Assembly (NCBI RefSeq): GCF_900086715.1
Contig: NZ_FLKH01000012.1
Span: 372,001-436,000, forward strand
Direction of reading: 5' to 3'
DNA length: 64,000 nucleotides
From: Gracilibacillus timonensis
GTDB taxonomy: Bacteria; Bacillota; Bacilli; Bacillales; Amphibacillaceae
Below the pieces are notes generated by a model, which made no database searches, was not told the DNA's origin, and worked only from the letters and a program-made list of their open reading frames with translations. Below, one piece after another: positions 55,813-64,000 of the stretch (position 1 is the stretch's first letter; each line of letters starts with the position of its first letter). The translations under genes were made by a program, and so were the position numbers.

Positions 55813-56771
55813 AAGTGCTCTTCCTTCCATTTTTCGCGAATCAGCTTTTGTCTGACTCCCAAACTATATTGTCGTTGTTTCCATTTTCTAATGGCCTCTG
55901 CTAAGGAAACCTTCTTGAAATAAAAAGGACATCCGGGTTGAATCTGGCTTAGAGTGGCCAAATCCGTCCGAATCACTTGTCCAATTTTTGGGTAACCGCC
56001 CGTCGGCTGCCCATCCGCCATTAGAATAATCGGTTGTCCATTGGCAGGGATTTGAATTGCCCCAAAGCTGGTTGCCTCTGTTGCTAGTTGTTTTTGTTCA
56101 TTTGCTGCAATGGCTTCTCCTTGTAAACGATATCCCATCCGGTTAGAAGTCGTGGAGATCTTCCATGGCTTATTTTCCAAAGCAGAAGGAGGGAACCAAT
56201 CTGTTTGTGCACCCTCAAGGTAACGGATAACCTGGGGTTGGTTAGTTATATAAGAAAAAAACGAGGAATCCATTCCCCAATGAAAAGGGCATTTCCCTTT
56301 GTCCTGTGGAAGACAAGGAATCATATCACCGACAGCCAGGGGGCTGCCCAATAAACCTGTAATATTTGTACGCACTACCATGCTTTTGCTTCCTAAAACG
56401 GTCGGTATTTCGAAGCCATTTTTAACAGCGATATAACTGTATGTCCCCACTTTTGCGGTGCGAAGTTGTAAGGTATCACCTGCCATTATTTGAATGGGGC
56501 GCCCTAATTGAATCGGCTGTTGATTGAGATTAGCTGACATATCAGCACCAGTAATAGCGATAATCGCTGGATGATGAAATTGTAATGTTGGTCCAATAAA
56601 ACTTAATTCCAACAGTTCCTGTTTCATTGGGTTACCTACTAGTATATTAGCTAATTGAGCAGCATATTCATCCATCGGACCGCTGAGCGAAAAGCCATAG
56701 GACTGGTAACCACTTCTTCCCGCATCTTGAATGGTACTATGTAAACCTGCCTCAATCACTTCAATGGTCAC
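55809..56771 (-). CDS. pxpC: 5-oxoprolinase subunit PxpC (biotin-dependent carboxyltransferase-like)
   Basis: A 320-residue subunit of the KipA/urea amidolyase AHS2 family. Family blocks are TIEVIEAGLHSTIQDAGR at the start, GYGFSLSGPMDEYAA (seen as YGFSLSGPMDEYAA), AIIAITGADMSANLN, SNRMGYRLQG and ILMADGQPTGGYPKIGQV. I choose GTG 56771, with AAAGGAGCGAG at the correct distance and an 11-base overlap with pxpB; the longer open frame is only the pxpB shadow. It works with PxpA and PxpB in 5-oxoproline breakdown. Confidence 0.94.
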   Translation of the reverse strand: MTIEVIEAGLHSTIQDAGRSGYQSYGFSLSGPMDEYAAQLANILVGNPMKQELLELSFIGPTLQFHHPAIIAITGADMSANLNQQPIQLGRPIQIMAGDTLQLRTAKVGTYSYIAVKNGFEIPTVLGSKSMVVRTNITGLLGSPLAVGDMIPCLPQDKGKCPFHWGMDSSFFSYITNQPQVIRYLEGAQTDWFPPSALENKPWKISTTSNRMGYRLQGEAIAANEQKQLATEATSFGAIQIPANGQPIILMADGQPTGGYPKIGQVIRTDLATLSQIQPGCPFYFKKVSLAEAIRKWKQRQYSLGVRQKLIREKWKEEHL

Positions 56772-57444
56772 GGCTATCTCGCTCCTTTTTTTGGATGTTA
56801 TGGTAGTCCTCGCTGCTGATAGCATAGAATTGTAGTTGATCACCTGGCTGCAGCAGGGTGGGATGTTCTGTATCCTCGAGAGTAAGTAAATTGATCGGTG
56901 TTTGTCCGATAATTTGCCAGCCACCAGGAGAAGAAGCTGGATAAATACCCGTTTGATGACCGGCAATTCCTACTGCACCTGTTGGGACATGGGTTCTAGG
57001 CGTTTCTTTCCTTGGGGTAGCCAATTCAGGATTTAACCCAGACAAAAAAGGAAATCCAGGAGAAAAGCCGAGAAAGCAAACATCGTATGTCGGCGTAGTA
57101 TGCAGCCTGATGATTTGTTCAAACGTTAATTGATGGTACTCACTAAGATGTTCTATATCAATACCATAAGCTTGTTCATAACAAACAGGTATGCGATGGA
57201 GCACGCCTTGAACCGGCTTCTCCTTTTTTTGAGAAAAAAGGACTGTCAGCTCTTGCTTTAAGCTCGCATGATCGGACTGATCAATCCTGAAATAGACGGT
57301 GATGCTTTGATATCCTAATATGACTTCAGTTACGGCTGGGTGTTGACGAAGCTGTTGTCGGCAATTGAGCAGCTGGTTTACATCCGTTTCTTGTTCTGAG
57401 AAGACAGCCATTACGGCATATTCTGAAATATCGAATAGTTTCAT
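56761..57444 (-). CDS. pxpB: 5-oxoprolinase subunit PxpB (KipI/AHS1 family)
   Basis: A 227-residue AHS1-family protein. GFSPGFPFLSGLNPELATPR is the family signature (residues about 126-145), followed by VPTGAVGIAGHQTGIYP and SPGGWQIIGQTP; the N-terminal half is the small ferredoxin-like domain. The first gene of pxpBCA; homologue KipI in B. subtilis inhibits the sporulation kinase KinA, so an added regulatory role is possible. AGGAAATC precedes the ATG. Gene order B-C-A with overlaps shows a tightly coupled operon. Confidence 0.94.
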   Translation of the reverse strand: MKLFDISEYAVMAVFSEQETDVNQLLNCRQQLRQHPAVTEVILGYQSITVYFRIDQSDHASLKQELTVLFSQKKEKPVQGVLHRIPVCYEQAYGIDIEHLSEYHQLTFEQIIRLHTTPTYDVCFLGFSPGFPFLSGLNPELATPRKETPRTHVPTGAVGIAGHQTGIYPASSPGGWQIIGQTPINLLTLEDTEHPTLLQPGDQLQFYAISSEDYHNIQKKERDSRDH

Positions 57445-57665
57445 AAGATTTCCTGCCTTTATGAGTATACTATCTATATTGTAACGAAAAAGCCTTATTT
57501 AGCACAATCATTTACCAGATTCATTGAGTTGAATTATAAAAATCACTTTCTAAATGTTACAAAATATTCACACCAAAAATAGGACAAAAGTATCTGTTGA
57601 TGTTACAATGATTATGAGTTTTTACCTAAAAATATAGAAAAACAAGTACATCAAGGGGGAAACAA

Positions 57666-59363
57666 ATGAAAATATTTAATAATTTAAAGCTTGGCAGAAA
57701 ATACGGAGTCATACTTAGCGTTGTATTACTATTATTTTTCGCCTCGTCTATTATGGTTGGTATATTTCTAAATAATATGTATCAGGAAATTGACGTTATG
57801 GAGAATCGTGGGGAAAAGTCTGTTCAAGTCACCGAGTTAGGTTCTTTGATCCGGGCAAAGATGATCTGGATTTCCCAGTATAAGGATAACCCATCGTTAG
57901 AAACGGAGGCGGATTTTTCTGAGAGAAATGACAGATTCGAAAAAATAAAAGAGACACTAGAGCAGAACATCACGGATGCAGAACAAAAGAATCTGCTTCA
58001 AAGGGTAATTTCATTAAATTATGCCTTGAATGAGAGTTTTACCAATATTGTGTCTTATATGAATCAAGACGATCTGGAAATGGCAGAGGGGGAAGTTCAA
58101 AATGCTACTGCCTATCAATTGGAGGTGATCAATCAATTAGAAGAGCTGGAAGACATGGTTAACATGGAATTTATGGCTGCTTCCGAGCATGCCAAAGATA
58201 GTCAAAGAGAGGCCATGGTGACATTGGTCATTACGATTAGTGTTTCTGTTGTATTGAGTGTTCTCTTGATTTATGTGGTTACCCGCCGCATTTCCCGTCC
58301 TTTATCTCAGCTGCTTTACGTCAGTGAAGAGATTGCAGATGGAAACTTACAAGTAGAGCCAATTGATTATTCGTCAAAAGATGAAATTGGCCAATTATCC
58401 ACCGCCGTTAATGTAATGAGTAATAACCTGAGAAATATACTCCAACAGGTAACATCGGTTTCGAATACCGTTACCAGTCAAAGTAATCAATTAAACCAGT
58501 CTGCTAATGAGGTGAATGCTAATGCACAACAGATTAGTGTTACCATGGAAGAGATAGCTTCTGGTACGGAAACACAAGCAAACCACGCTGGTGACGTCGC
58601 AAGCAAGATGGGAGATTTTTCTCAGAAATTAAAAGCTGCCAGTGAAGATGGGGAGAGTCTTGGCAAAACGTCAGCTCATGTATTAGATATGACGAAGGAC
58701 GGCCAGAAAATGATGCGTTCATCGGTTGAACATATGGAACAAATTCATCATGTAGTTCACGAGGCCGTTGATAAAGTAAAAGTTTTGGATGCTCAGTCTC
58801 AAGAAATATCGAAGTTGGTTGCTGTTATTCGTGATATTGCGGAACAAACGAACCTGCTGGCACTAAATGCAGCGATTGAATCGGCTCGAGCGGGGGAGCA
58901 TGGTAAGGGGTTTGCTGTGGTAGCAGATGAGGTTAGAAAACTTGCTGAACAGGTAACTGCATCGGTCAGCGACATTACGGGGATTGTCACGAATATTCAA
59001 ACGGAATCATCAAATGTGTCTCAGTCATTGGAAGAAGGATACCAATCCGTTGATGACGGATCTGTTCAGATTGAGAAGACAGGATCGACCTTTGAATCGA
59101 TTAATGAGGCGGTCAATGAAATGACTATGCACATTAAACATTCAACCAGTAATCTAACGTCTATTGCCCGTTCCAGTGAGGAAATCAATACCTCCGTGGA
59201 AGAAATTGCTTCTATTACCGAGGAATCAGCGGCAGGTGTGCAACAAACGTCAGCTTCAGCGGAAGAAGCCAGTGGAGCAATGGAAGAAATAACATCAAAC
59301 TCCAAAGAACTGACCAGCCTGGCAGAACAGCTTAATGGTTTAGTAGGCAAATTCCGACTGTAG
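57666..59363 (+). CDS. Methyl-accepting chemotaxis protein
   Basis: A 565-residue chemoreceptor: TM1 at residues about 13-36, an extracellular four-helix-bundle-type sensor of about 145 residues, TM2 at 184-206, HAMP at 207-260 and a long cytoplasmic coiled-coil hairpin. The kinase-contact tip is [20 protein letters not shown] (393-412) and continues to [11 protein letters not shown]. Acidic and glutamine pairs flanking it are probable methylation sites. AAGGGGGAAAC precedes the ATG. The ligand is not known; its gene neighbours do not give a clear hint. Confidence 0.95.
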   Translation: MKIFNNLKLGRKYGVILSVVLLLFFASSIMVGIFLNNMYQEIDVMENRGEKSVQVTELGSLIRAKMIWISQYKDNPSLETEADFSERNDRFEKIKETLEQNITDAEQKNLLQRVISLNYALNESFTNIVSYMNQDDLEMAEGEVQNATAYQLEVINQLEELEDMVNMEFMAASEHAKDSQREAMVTLVITISVSVVLSVLLIYVVTRRISRPLSQLLYVSEEIADGNLQVEPIDYSSKDEIGQLSTAVNVMSNNLRNILQQVTSVSNTVTSQSNQLNQSANEVNANAQQISVTMEEIASGTETQANHAGDVASKMGDFSQKLKAASEDGESLGKTSAHVLDMTKDGQKMMRSSVEHMEQIHHVVHEAVDKVKVLDAQSQEISKLVAVIRDIAEQTNLLALNAAIESARAGEHGKGFAVVADEVRKLAEQVTASVSDITGIVTNIQTESSNVSQSLEEGYQSVDDGSVQIEKTGSTFESINEAVNEMTMHIKHSTSNLTSIARSSEEINTSVEEIASITEESAAGVQQTSASAEEASGAMEEITSNSKELTSLAEQLNGLVGKFRL

Positions 59364-59380
59364 TGTGTCATTAACAGACA

Positions 59381-59420
59381 AACAGCGCCATGCCTATTTA
59401 AGGATTTGGTGCTGTTTTTA
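59381..59420. terminator. Terminator between convergent chemoreceptor and FUSC genes
   Basis: AACAGCGCCA and TGGTGCTGTT arms with a loop of about 18 bases, then TTTTA on the plus strand. Confidence 0.7.
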
Positions 59421-60482
59421 TTAAGCTTTATCCTCGTCTTCGTAATAATGATATCTTTGCTCGCTAATCAATATCGCTTCAACAATGTTATAAATAGACA
59501 CTAATTCATATAAAATGATGACCTCTGGTGTAAACATCGAGGTATGTGATTGTTCAGGCTGCTTGCTTTCCCAGAACTGCTCCATAAGTGCTTTTAACTG
59601 AAGCTTATAATCACTTGCCTTATAATGGTCTGGGTGTTTCATAAAATCAGTTAATGTTTCGACCATATTTGAAATATCTTCACATTGCTTATCGGACCAA
59701 CATACATTATTAATAGACGTGTTAACCAAATTACCTATGTGATAATGAATCAGCCTTAATCGGGAGAGATTCTTTTTTTCAAAAGCAAACATTTTCTGCA
59801 TCTCTTTCGAATGACGATGATATTTCGCTTCTTCCTCCTGAAACTGAAGCAGTCTCTCTGTTTGATCTAAACTTTTTTTCAATGTGTGAAATCGCCGAAC
59901 CATTTCTTCTTTCTGTTTAGATTCATTATTTGTATGCAGCTTCTGTTTAATAATAATATCCAATTCTTCACCAATTTTCTGCAAAAGGTCATGGATATTT
60001 GTCATAATCTGTTTAGAATAATTCGGTGGAAAGACAAACATATTGACAAGCGTTGAAACGAGTAAACCAATGGTGGTTGTTCCCAATCTGGTAAAAAATG
60101 ATATAAATAAATTCGTATCGATTACCTCAATCATCGCAACGGAAGTCAAGGTTGCCACCAACAGACCTGCATGCAGCTTTAATCGATAACAAGTGATGAT
60201 CGTAAAGAAGGCTGCTAAGGCATAGGTAAGTGGTGAATTCTCAAATAAAAAGATAAATAATACTGCAAAGGCAGATCCAATGGCAGAGGCAGGGAAGCGC
60301 ACGATCCCTTTTTTTATAGAAGCTGCCGCAGTTGGTTCAATCGTAACAATAGCCGTAATCACTGCAAAGACAGGGGGCCACCCTATCCATTGACAGATTA
60401 ATGATGTTAAAAAAACCGCTAAAGCCGTTTTGATGACACGCCGCCCAAATAATTTTCGATTACGCCATATCTTCGCTTTCAT
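59421..60482 (-). CDS. FUSC-family/aromatic acid exporter-like membrane protein
   Basis: A 353-residue protein with an N-terminal membrane half of five to six helices (residues about 14-150; IVTIEPTAAASIKKGIVRFP is the ArAE/FUSC signature) and a cytoplasmic helical C-terminal half rich in charged residues. It matches the Bacillus YqjA/DUF939 type, whose C-terminal domain is annotated ArAE_1_C. ATG 60482 has AAGGAGTC upstream; the in-frame extension lacks one. Proteins of this group are thought to export aromatic acids, but no substrate is shown. Confidence 0.85.
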   Translation of the reverse strand: MKAKIWRNRKLFGRRVIKTALAVFLTSLICQWIGWPPVFAVITAIVTIEPTAAASIKKGIVRFPASAIGSAFAVLFIFLFENSPLTYALAAFFTIITCYRLKLHAGLLVATLTSVAMIEVIDTNLFISFFTRLGTTTIGLLVSTLVNMFVFPPNYSKQIMTNIHDLLQKIGEELDIIIKQKLHTNNESKQKEEMVRRFHTLKKSLDQTERLLQFQEEEAKYHRHSKEMQKMFAFEKKNLSRLRLIHYHIGNLVNTSINNVCWSDKQCEDISNMVETLTDFMKHPDHYKASDYKLQLKALMEQFWESKQPEQSHTSMFTPEVIILYELVSIYNIVEAILISEQRYHYYEDEDKA

Positions 60483-60719
60483 GTTAAAGACTCCTTCAAA
60501 TGATCTAAGGCTTAGTATACCGCAGATATCATACACTTTCCAATCCTTTTTTTGTTAGCAAAAGGAGTGCGATCTGTTTCATCAAAATAAGCTCTGCTTC
60601 ATAAGATAGGAGAAAAAGGGGAGGTGGCCGTTGTAGTCATACGGTCTGTTAGAATATGATCCATTTCATTTTCTAAAACGTAATGATTGCAATCTGATGA
60701 GAAATTATATAAAATTGTC

Positions 60720-60733
60720 TGCAAACGCTTTCT
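60720..60733 (+). promoter_or_regulatory. Candidate cre upstream of the IDEAL-domain gene
   Basis: TGCAAACGCTTTCT fits the relaxed cre pattern TGNAANCGNWNNCW. It lies 72 bases before the gene at 60805. The remainder of 60483-60804 shows only AT-rich DNA and a possible -10 TATAGT at about 60763. Confidence 0.35.
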
Positions 60734-60804
60734 TATTTTCGGTATATCATGTAAAATAAGAAGTATAGTAAAGTGCGTTGTGAATTCTTGAGGAGGTGCT
60801 CCAT

Positions 60805-61248
60805 ATGTTTTCAGTGAAAATGTTAAAGCCATATTACATTAAGGAAGAGCAAGAATATATAAGAGTGGTATTAGCATATCAATATTTTTCCCTGCTGATG
60901 GATGAGGAAGTTTATCATTTCGTCCCGCTTGAAGCACGAGAAATCCGAATCAAACGTGATACACAACAGATTGAGAATAAAGAGGCTGTCTTTGTTTTTC
61001 AAAAAGGAAAGCAGTTTCATCGAATTCATTTAGCTGATCTAATGAAAGTGAAGGACTTCCAGCAGCATTTATCAACGATTCTAAGCCCCTATATGATGCT
61101 CCCTAAACCAGAGGAGAAAAAGGATAATATTGATCAAGTCATCATGGAATTAGAACGCACCAATTTATTACGCTTAGTGGATCAAGCATTAGATGAGCAA
61201 AATGAAGCCCATTTTTATTTATATACAAATAAACTAACAGAAATGTAA
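60805..61248 (+). CDS. IDEAL domain-containing protein
   Basis: A 147-residue cytoplasmic protein. The C-terminal 30 residues (LLRLVDQALDEQNEAHFYLY) form the IDEAL domain, a short helical module of Firmicutes known from ComK-degradation-related and YpiB-type proteins. The N-terminal 100 residues (KPYYIKEEQEYIRVVLAYQY) form an unassigned domain. GAGGAGGTG is well spaced for ATG 60805. It is 70 bases ahead of an SDR gene. Function unknown; a protein-protein interaction role is likely. Confidence 0.8.
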   Translation: MFSVKMLKPYYIKEEQEYIRVVLAYQYFSLLMDEEVYHFVPLEAREIRIKRDTQQIENKEAVFVFQKGKQFHRIHLADLMKVKDFQQHLSTILSPYMMLPKPEEKKDNIDQVIMELERTNLLRLVDQALDEQNEAHFYLYTNKLTEM

Positions 61249-61318
61249 TATAATACATGATAGTCCCGTGTTACACTTTTGTGGCGCGGGATATACTTTG
61301 ATGATGATAGGTGATGGA

Positions 61319-62068
61319 ATGGATTTGCAGCTAAAAGGCAAGAAAGTTCTTGTAACAGCAGCAAGTAAAGGATTAGGTATGGCTTGTGCCCAATTATATG
61401 CGGAAGAAGGGGCACAGGTTTGGATAGCAAGCCGCAATAAACAACAGCTGGAACAAGCGAAACAAACAATCATTCATCAGACAGGCAATGCACAGGTTGA
61501 GGCTGTCATGTGTGATTTAACGAAAGAAGAAGAGATCAAGCAATTATTCGCTGAGACTGGTTCTATCGATATTTTGATTAATAATATTGGTGGGCCACCA
61601 GCGGGTGCATTTGATGAATTTGCTGATCAAGATTGGCAGCAAGCGTTTGAGCGCTTACTGATGAGTGTGATCCGAACTGTACGCGCAGCTGCACCTTCCA
61701 TGAAGGACAGGCAGTTTGGCCGGATCGTGACAATCACCTCAAGCTCGATGAAACAGTCGTTAGATGGACTGCTTTTATCGAATACGTTTCGTCCTGCGAT
61801 TGTGGGTTTATCCAAAAGTCTATCTCAGGAATTAGCGGGCGACGGCATTTTGATTAACTCAGTTGGCCCAGGTACGATGGAGACTGATCGCATCCGTGAT
61901 CTTTATCAGCCAGCACAAATCCAACAGCTTGGCGAAAACATTCCCATCGGCAGAATAGGTCAGCCAGATGAATTTGCAAAGGCGGTTGTATTTCTTGGAT
62001 CAGGTGCCAATACTTATATCACGGGACAGACATTAGTTGTAGACGGTGGTTCCATGAAAGCTTTGTAA
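61319..62068 (+). CDS. SDR family oxidoreductase with altered catalytic motif
   Basis: A 249-residue short-chain dehydrogenase. The nucleotide-binding motif is TAASKGLGMACA (TGxxxGxG variant), then NNIGGPP (NNAG equivalent) and the catalytic-type serines ITSSS at 140-143. At the place of the YxxxK pair there is SNTFR (154-158), so the classic Tyr and Lys are missing; a recognised subgroup of Bacillus 3-oxoacyl-ACP-reductase-like SDRs has a similar LSNTxR sequence. NSVGPGTMETDRI and the ending TGQTLVVDGG are normal. ATG 61319 follows TAGGTGATGG. Confidence 0.88.
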   Translation: MDLQLKGKKVLVTAASKGLGMACAQLYAEEGAQVWIASRNKQQLEQAKQTIIHQTGNAQVEAVMCDLTKEEEIKQLFAETGSIDILINNIGGPPAGAFDEFADQDWQQAFERLLMSVIRTVRAAAPSMKDRQFGRIVTITSSSMKQSLDGLLLSNTFRPAIVGLSKSLSQELAGDGILINSVGPGTMETDRIRDLYQPAQIQQLGENIPIGRIGQPDEFAKAVVFLGSGANTYITGQTLVVDGGSMKAL

Positions 62069-62076
62069 GGATAAGG

Positions 62077-62110
62077 AAAACCATCCGTATGTATGGCGGA
62101 TGGTTTTTGT
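62077..62110 (+). terminator. Terminator of the SDR gene
   Basis: AAAACCATCCG and CGGATGGTTTT are perfect arms over a 9-base loop, followed by TGTGTGTTTTTT. Confidence 0.85.
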
Positions 62111-62180
62111 GTGTTTTTTAATTCACAATGGTTGAAAAATCGTGTCATTCGTATTATGATATTTCTTGTGGTTAAAACAT

Positions 62181-62253
62181 GCTGGTGTAGCACAGTTGGC
62201 AGTGCACTTCTCTCGTAAAGAAGGGGTCGGAGGTTCGAGTCCTCTCATCAGCA
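62181..62253 (+). tRNA. tRNA-Thr (anticodon CGT)
   Basis: A 73-base cloverleaf. The acceptor GCTGGTG pairs with CATCAGC (one G-U), discriminator A; the anticodon stem CTTCT/AGAAG carries loop CTCGTAA with anticodon CGT, reading ACG; the T arm has GGTTCGAGTCC. CCA is not encoded. It reads as the second Thr codon-box tRNA for ACG. Confidence 0.9.
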
Positions 62254-62312
62254 TTTGGCTAACCAAGCTTATATTACCGAAGTGCGGTGATAAGCAATGA
62301 CCATCAATAATT

Positions 62313-62405
62313 GGAGAAGTACCCAAGCTCGGCTGAAGGGGGCGCACTCGAAATGCGTTAGGGCGTGCAAGCGTCGCGTGGGTTCGAATCCCACCTTCTC
62401 CGCCA
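62313..62405 (+). tRNA. tRNA-Ser (anticodon CGA), CCA encoded
   Basis: A class II tRNA with a long variable arm. The acceptor GGAGAAG pairs with CTTCTCC, discriminator G; the anticodon stem GCGCA/TGCGT carries loop CTCGAAA with anticodon CGA for UCG; the T arm has GGTTCGAATCC. The 3' CCA is encoded at 62403-62405. It lies 60 bases after tRNA-Thr. Confidence 0.93.
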
Positions 62406-62433
62406 TACATACCTTGCCGCATTTTTTATCCCT

Positions 62434-62946
62434 CTATTTCTTTGTAAAACATAACCTTATTTTTTCGCCGATCTTATCACTTTTTTCTTCATCAAGATAA
62501 ACCTCCCAAGGCTCTGCAATTTCCAATGTGAATTTCTTTGGTACTTTTTTATTCATTGGAATGAGAATAAATGCCTCGACTACTTCATCAGGTGCCGATT
62601 CTTCAATCGCATAGGCTAAGTCTGTTTCTGTCTGTTCTTGTCGCTTTGTTATGATTTTTACGTCTCCGTTGAAATGAATGTTTGTCGCTGTGAGATTGAT
62701 CGTTTCTCCTACAAGGGTGATATGATTCTTTTGGTTATGTAAGGATCTTACGGCAAGAACCGAAAATTGGAATGCATAGTGATCAAAATAAACGCAATTA
62801 AAACCATTTTCATCAGTGATGTTCGTTTGATAAGTATGAACGATTTTATACTTGTCCTGCCATTCATCCACAAAGTAATCGTACTTGTTCTTGGTATGCC
62901 CAAATTCCATGGTGGAATCGGTCACCCATTTTTTTTGGAATAACAT
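62434..62946 (-). CDS. Hypothetical protein
   Basis: A 170-residue soluble protein without membrane segments or a signal peptide. It is rich in beta-strand-like stretches and aromatic residues (KNKYDYFVDEWQDKYKIVH), with an Asp/Glu/Lys-rich C terminus. No catalytic motif is seen and I do not recognise the family. AAAGGATA lies upstream of the ATG. It is convergent with the tRNA pair and upstream of nothing obvious on its own strand. Confidence 0.6.
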   Translation of the reverse strand: MLFQKKWVTDSTMEFGHTKNKYDYFVDEWQDKYKIVHTYQTNITDENGFNCVYFDHYAFQFSVLAVRSLHNQKNHITLVGETINLTATNIHFNGDVKIITKRQEQTETDLAYAIEESAPDEVVEAFILIPMNKKVPKKFTLEIAEPWEVYLDEEKSDKIGEKIRLCFTKK

Positions 62947-63121
62947 TGGTATATCCTTTCTTTAATAAAATACACATAGGAAAATTGTATCATATCAATA
63001 GATAAAAAAACAGCTGTCTATTTATGCAAGAAGAAGGCATCAAACCAACCTTTATTGCAAAATCACGCTTGTTATGAAACTGCCGATAGTTTGCATGACG
63101 TAAACGATCCGGATTGTTACC

Positions 63122-63171
63122 AAAAAAAGCTACTTCATGGCAGCGATCATGCCTGCCATAAAGCAGCTTTC
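63122..63171 (-). terminator. Terminator of the penicillin-binding protein gene
   Basis: On the minus strand AAAGCTGCTTTATGGCAG pairs with CTGCCATGAAGTAGCTTT (a few mispairs) and is followed by T7. Confidence 0.75.
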
Positions 63172-63180
63172 TACTTTTCT

Positions 63181-64000
63181 TTATTCACTTAATACCCGAC
63201 CGACCTTTTCGGCGACGTAACCACTGCCGCCATTTTGATTTTCGATATGTTCTACCATCATTGCAACGATCAGGTTTTCATCTTCAGGATAACCGACAAA
63301 CCAGCCATTCTCTGCTGCGCCTTCTTCATCCAATGATTGCTTCAATTCAGCCGTTCCCGTTTTGCCTAATATTGTTTTTTCTTCTATATTTGCTGGACTC
63401 CCTGTTCCTTCAGTGACAACACCACGCAGGGCATCATTCATAAGTGCGACATTGTCTTCTGATAGAAGATTCTCTTTCCAATTTACCCCTTGCTCCTCAT
63501 CGGATAACAAGGTCGGTTGAATCATGTTCCCGTTATTTTTAAAGATCGAATAACTAGTGGCCAAGTGCAAGGCACTCATTTCAATTTGACCTTGACCATA
63601 GCTTGTATCTGCGAGCAATACTTCATTATCCAAGCTTCCATCTGCAGAGATGGTGCTAGAGGTGATCGGATAGGTGTAAGGCAGATCTTCTCCAATACCA
63701 AACTGTTGCAATCCTTCTACAAAAGTTTCTGCCCCCATGTCAATCGCCTGCATAGCAAAATAGATATTGTCTGAACGGACCAGTGCGTCCCTTAAATCAA
63801 CAGGACCGTTTGATTCAGAAACACGACGTACGGAGTAATCACCCCAGTTTTCTTTCTGCCAAGTAAGTCCATTGATGGTGATTCCTTCATTTGGGTCCAG
63901 ACTGCCATTCTGTAAACCGATTGCACTAGTAACAGGTTTAAAGGCAGACCCTGGGGCGAATGTAGCAGCAAAACGGTTCAATAAAGGGTTTTGCTCATCA
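63181..64000 (-). CDS. Class B penicillin-binding protein, transpeptidase part (runs off right edge)
   Basis: 273 residues of the C-terminal transpeptidase domain; the frame stays open to base 64000 (DEQNPLLNRF before AATFAPGS), so the 5' part is outside. All three active-site motifs are present: SxxK as GSAFKP, SxN as RSDNIYF and KTG as LGKTGTAEL. NGWFVGYPEDENL follows as in B. subtilis PbpC/PBP3 and S. aureus PBP2a-type proteins, which carry a MecA_N domain upstream. It cross-links peptidoglycan outside the membrane. The exact paralogue cannot be fixed from this fragment. Confidence 0.92.
   Translation of the reverse strand, partial: DEQNPLLNRFAATFAPGSAFKPVTSAIGLQNGSLDPNEGITINGLTWQKENWGDYSVRRVSESNGPVDLRDALVRSDNIYFAMQAIDMGAETFVEGLQQFGIGEDLPYTYPITSSTISADGSLDNEVLLADTSYGQGQIEMSALHLATSYSIFKNNGNMIQPTLLSDEEQGVNWKENLLSEDNVALMNDALRGVVTEGTGSPANIEEKTILGKTGTAELKQSLDEEGAAENGWFVGYPEDENLIVAMMVEHIENQNGGSGYVAEKVGRVLSE

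Noticed and set aside
56772-56966. 65-residue N-terminal extension of PxpC
   Set aside because: The extension overlaps pxpB in another frame and looks unlike the family; GTG 56771 has a good ribosome site and gives the normal start.

Overview
The window looks like a chromosomal segment of a low-GC Bacillaceae species, probably a halophilic or soil genus near Gracilibacillus or Amphibacillus. That placement is inferred from AAGGAGG-type ribosome binding sites, frequent TTG and GTG starts, the style of the families (GlpP, XylR, GntR/LacI hybrids, DUF624, YdjO, IDEAL domain) and Bacillaceae-type intergenic repeats. It is largely a carbohydrate-catabolism region.

Layout. 1-2.6 kb: the end of a TIM-barrel sugar isomerase, a stand-alone PTS EIIA of the glucose type, a zinc alcohol dehydrogenase and a membrane protein. 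3.0-10.1 kb: a sugar operon with a CUT1 ABC importer (binding protein and two permeases), a TIM-barrel isomerase/epimerase, two Gfo/Idh oxidoreductases and a DUF624 protein, followed by a decayed toxin-antitoxin remnant and a GntR/LacI-type regulator. 12.1-17.0 kb: a second CUT1 importer with a LacI regulator in front and another DUF624 protein behind. 17-22 kb: repeat-rich DNA, a divergent PRPP synthetase paralogue, glycerate kinase and an IS200-type element. 22-25 kb: PEP carboxylase. 25.3-32.7 kb: a complete glycerol/dihydroxyacetone block (glpP, an antiterminator-type leader, glpF, glpK, glpD, dhaK, dhaL, dhaM). 32.7-38.1 kb: an uncharacterised cluster of an AraC regulator, two Gfo/Idh enzymes, a DUF993 aldolase-like protein and a TIM-barrel isomerase. 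39.5-40.6 kb: two nearly identical DoxX genes. 41.7-48.3 kb: xylR, xylA and xylB with a clear XylR operator and an internal cre, then a Gfo/Idh enzyme and an Axe2-like acetylxylan esterase. 49.2-53.4 kb: a LacI repressor and a GH2 beta-galactosidase. 53.4-64 kb: ydjO, DUF624, the 5-oxoprolinase genes pxpBCA, a chemoreceptor, a FUSC-type protein, an IDEAL-domain protein, an SDR, tRNA-Thr and tRNA-Ser, and the C-terminal part of a class B penicillin-binding protein.

How it works together. Imported oligosaccharides or glycosides would be handled by lacZ, the esterase and the oxidoreductase/isomerase sets, with xylose entering through XylA and XylB and glycerol through GlpFKD and DhaKLM. Neither ABC importer has its ATPase here, so a shared MsmX-type ATPase elsewhere is expected. 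Catabolite control is visible as a full cre in xylA and weaker candidates elsewhere.

The least explained items are the DUF993 cluster, the oxidoreductase/epimerase operon that resembles E. coli ycj, and a family of 50-51 bp hairpin-bearing tandem repeats placed at the 3' ends of genes.
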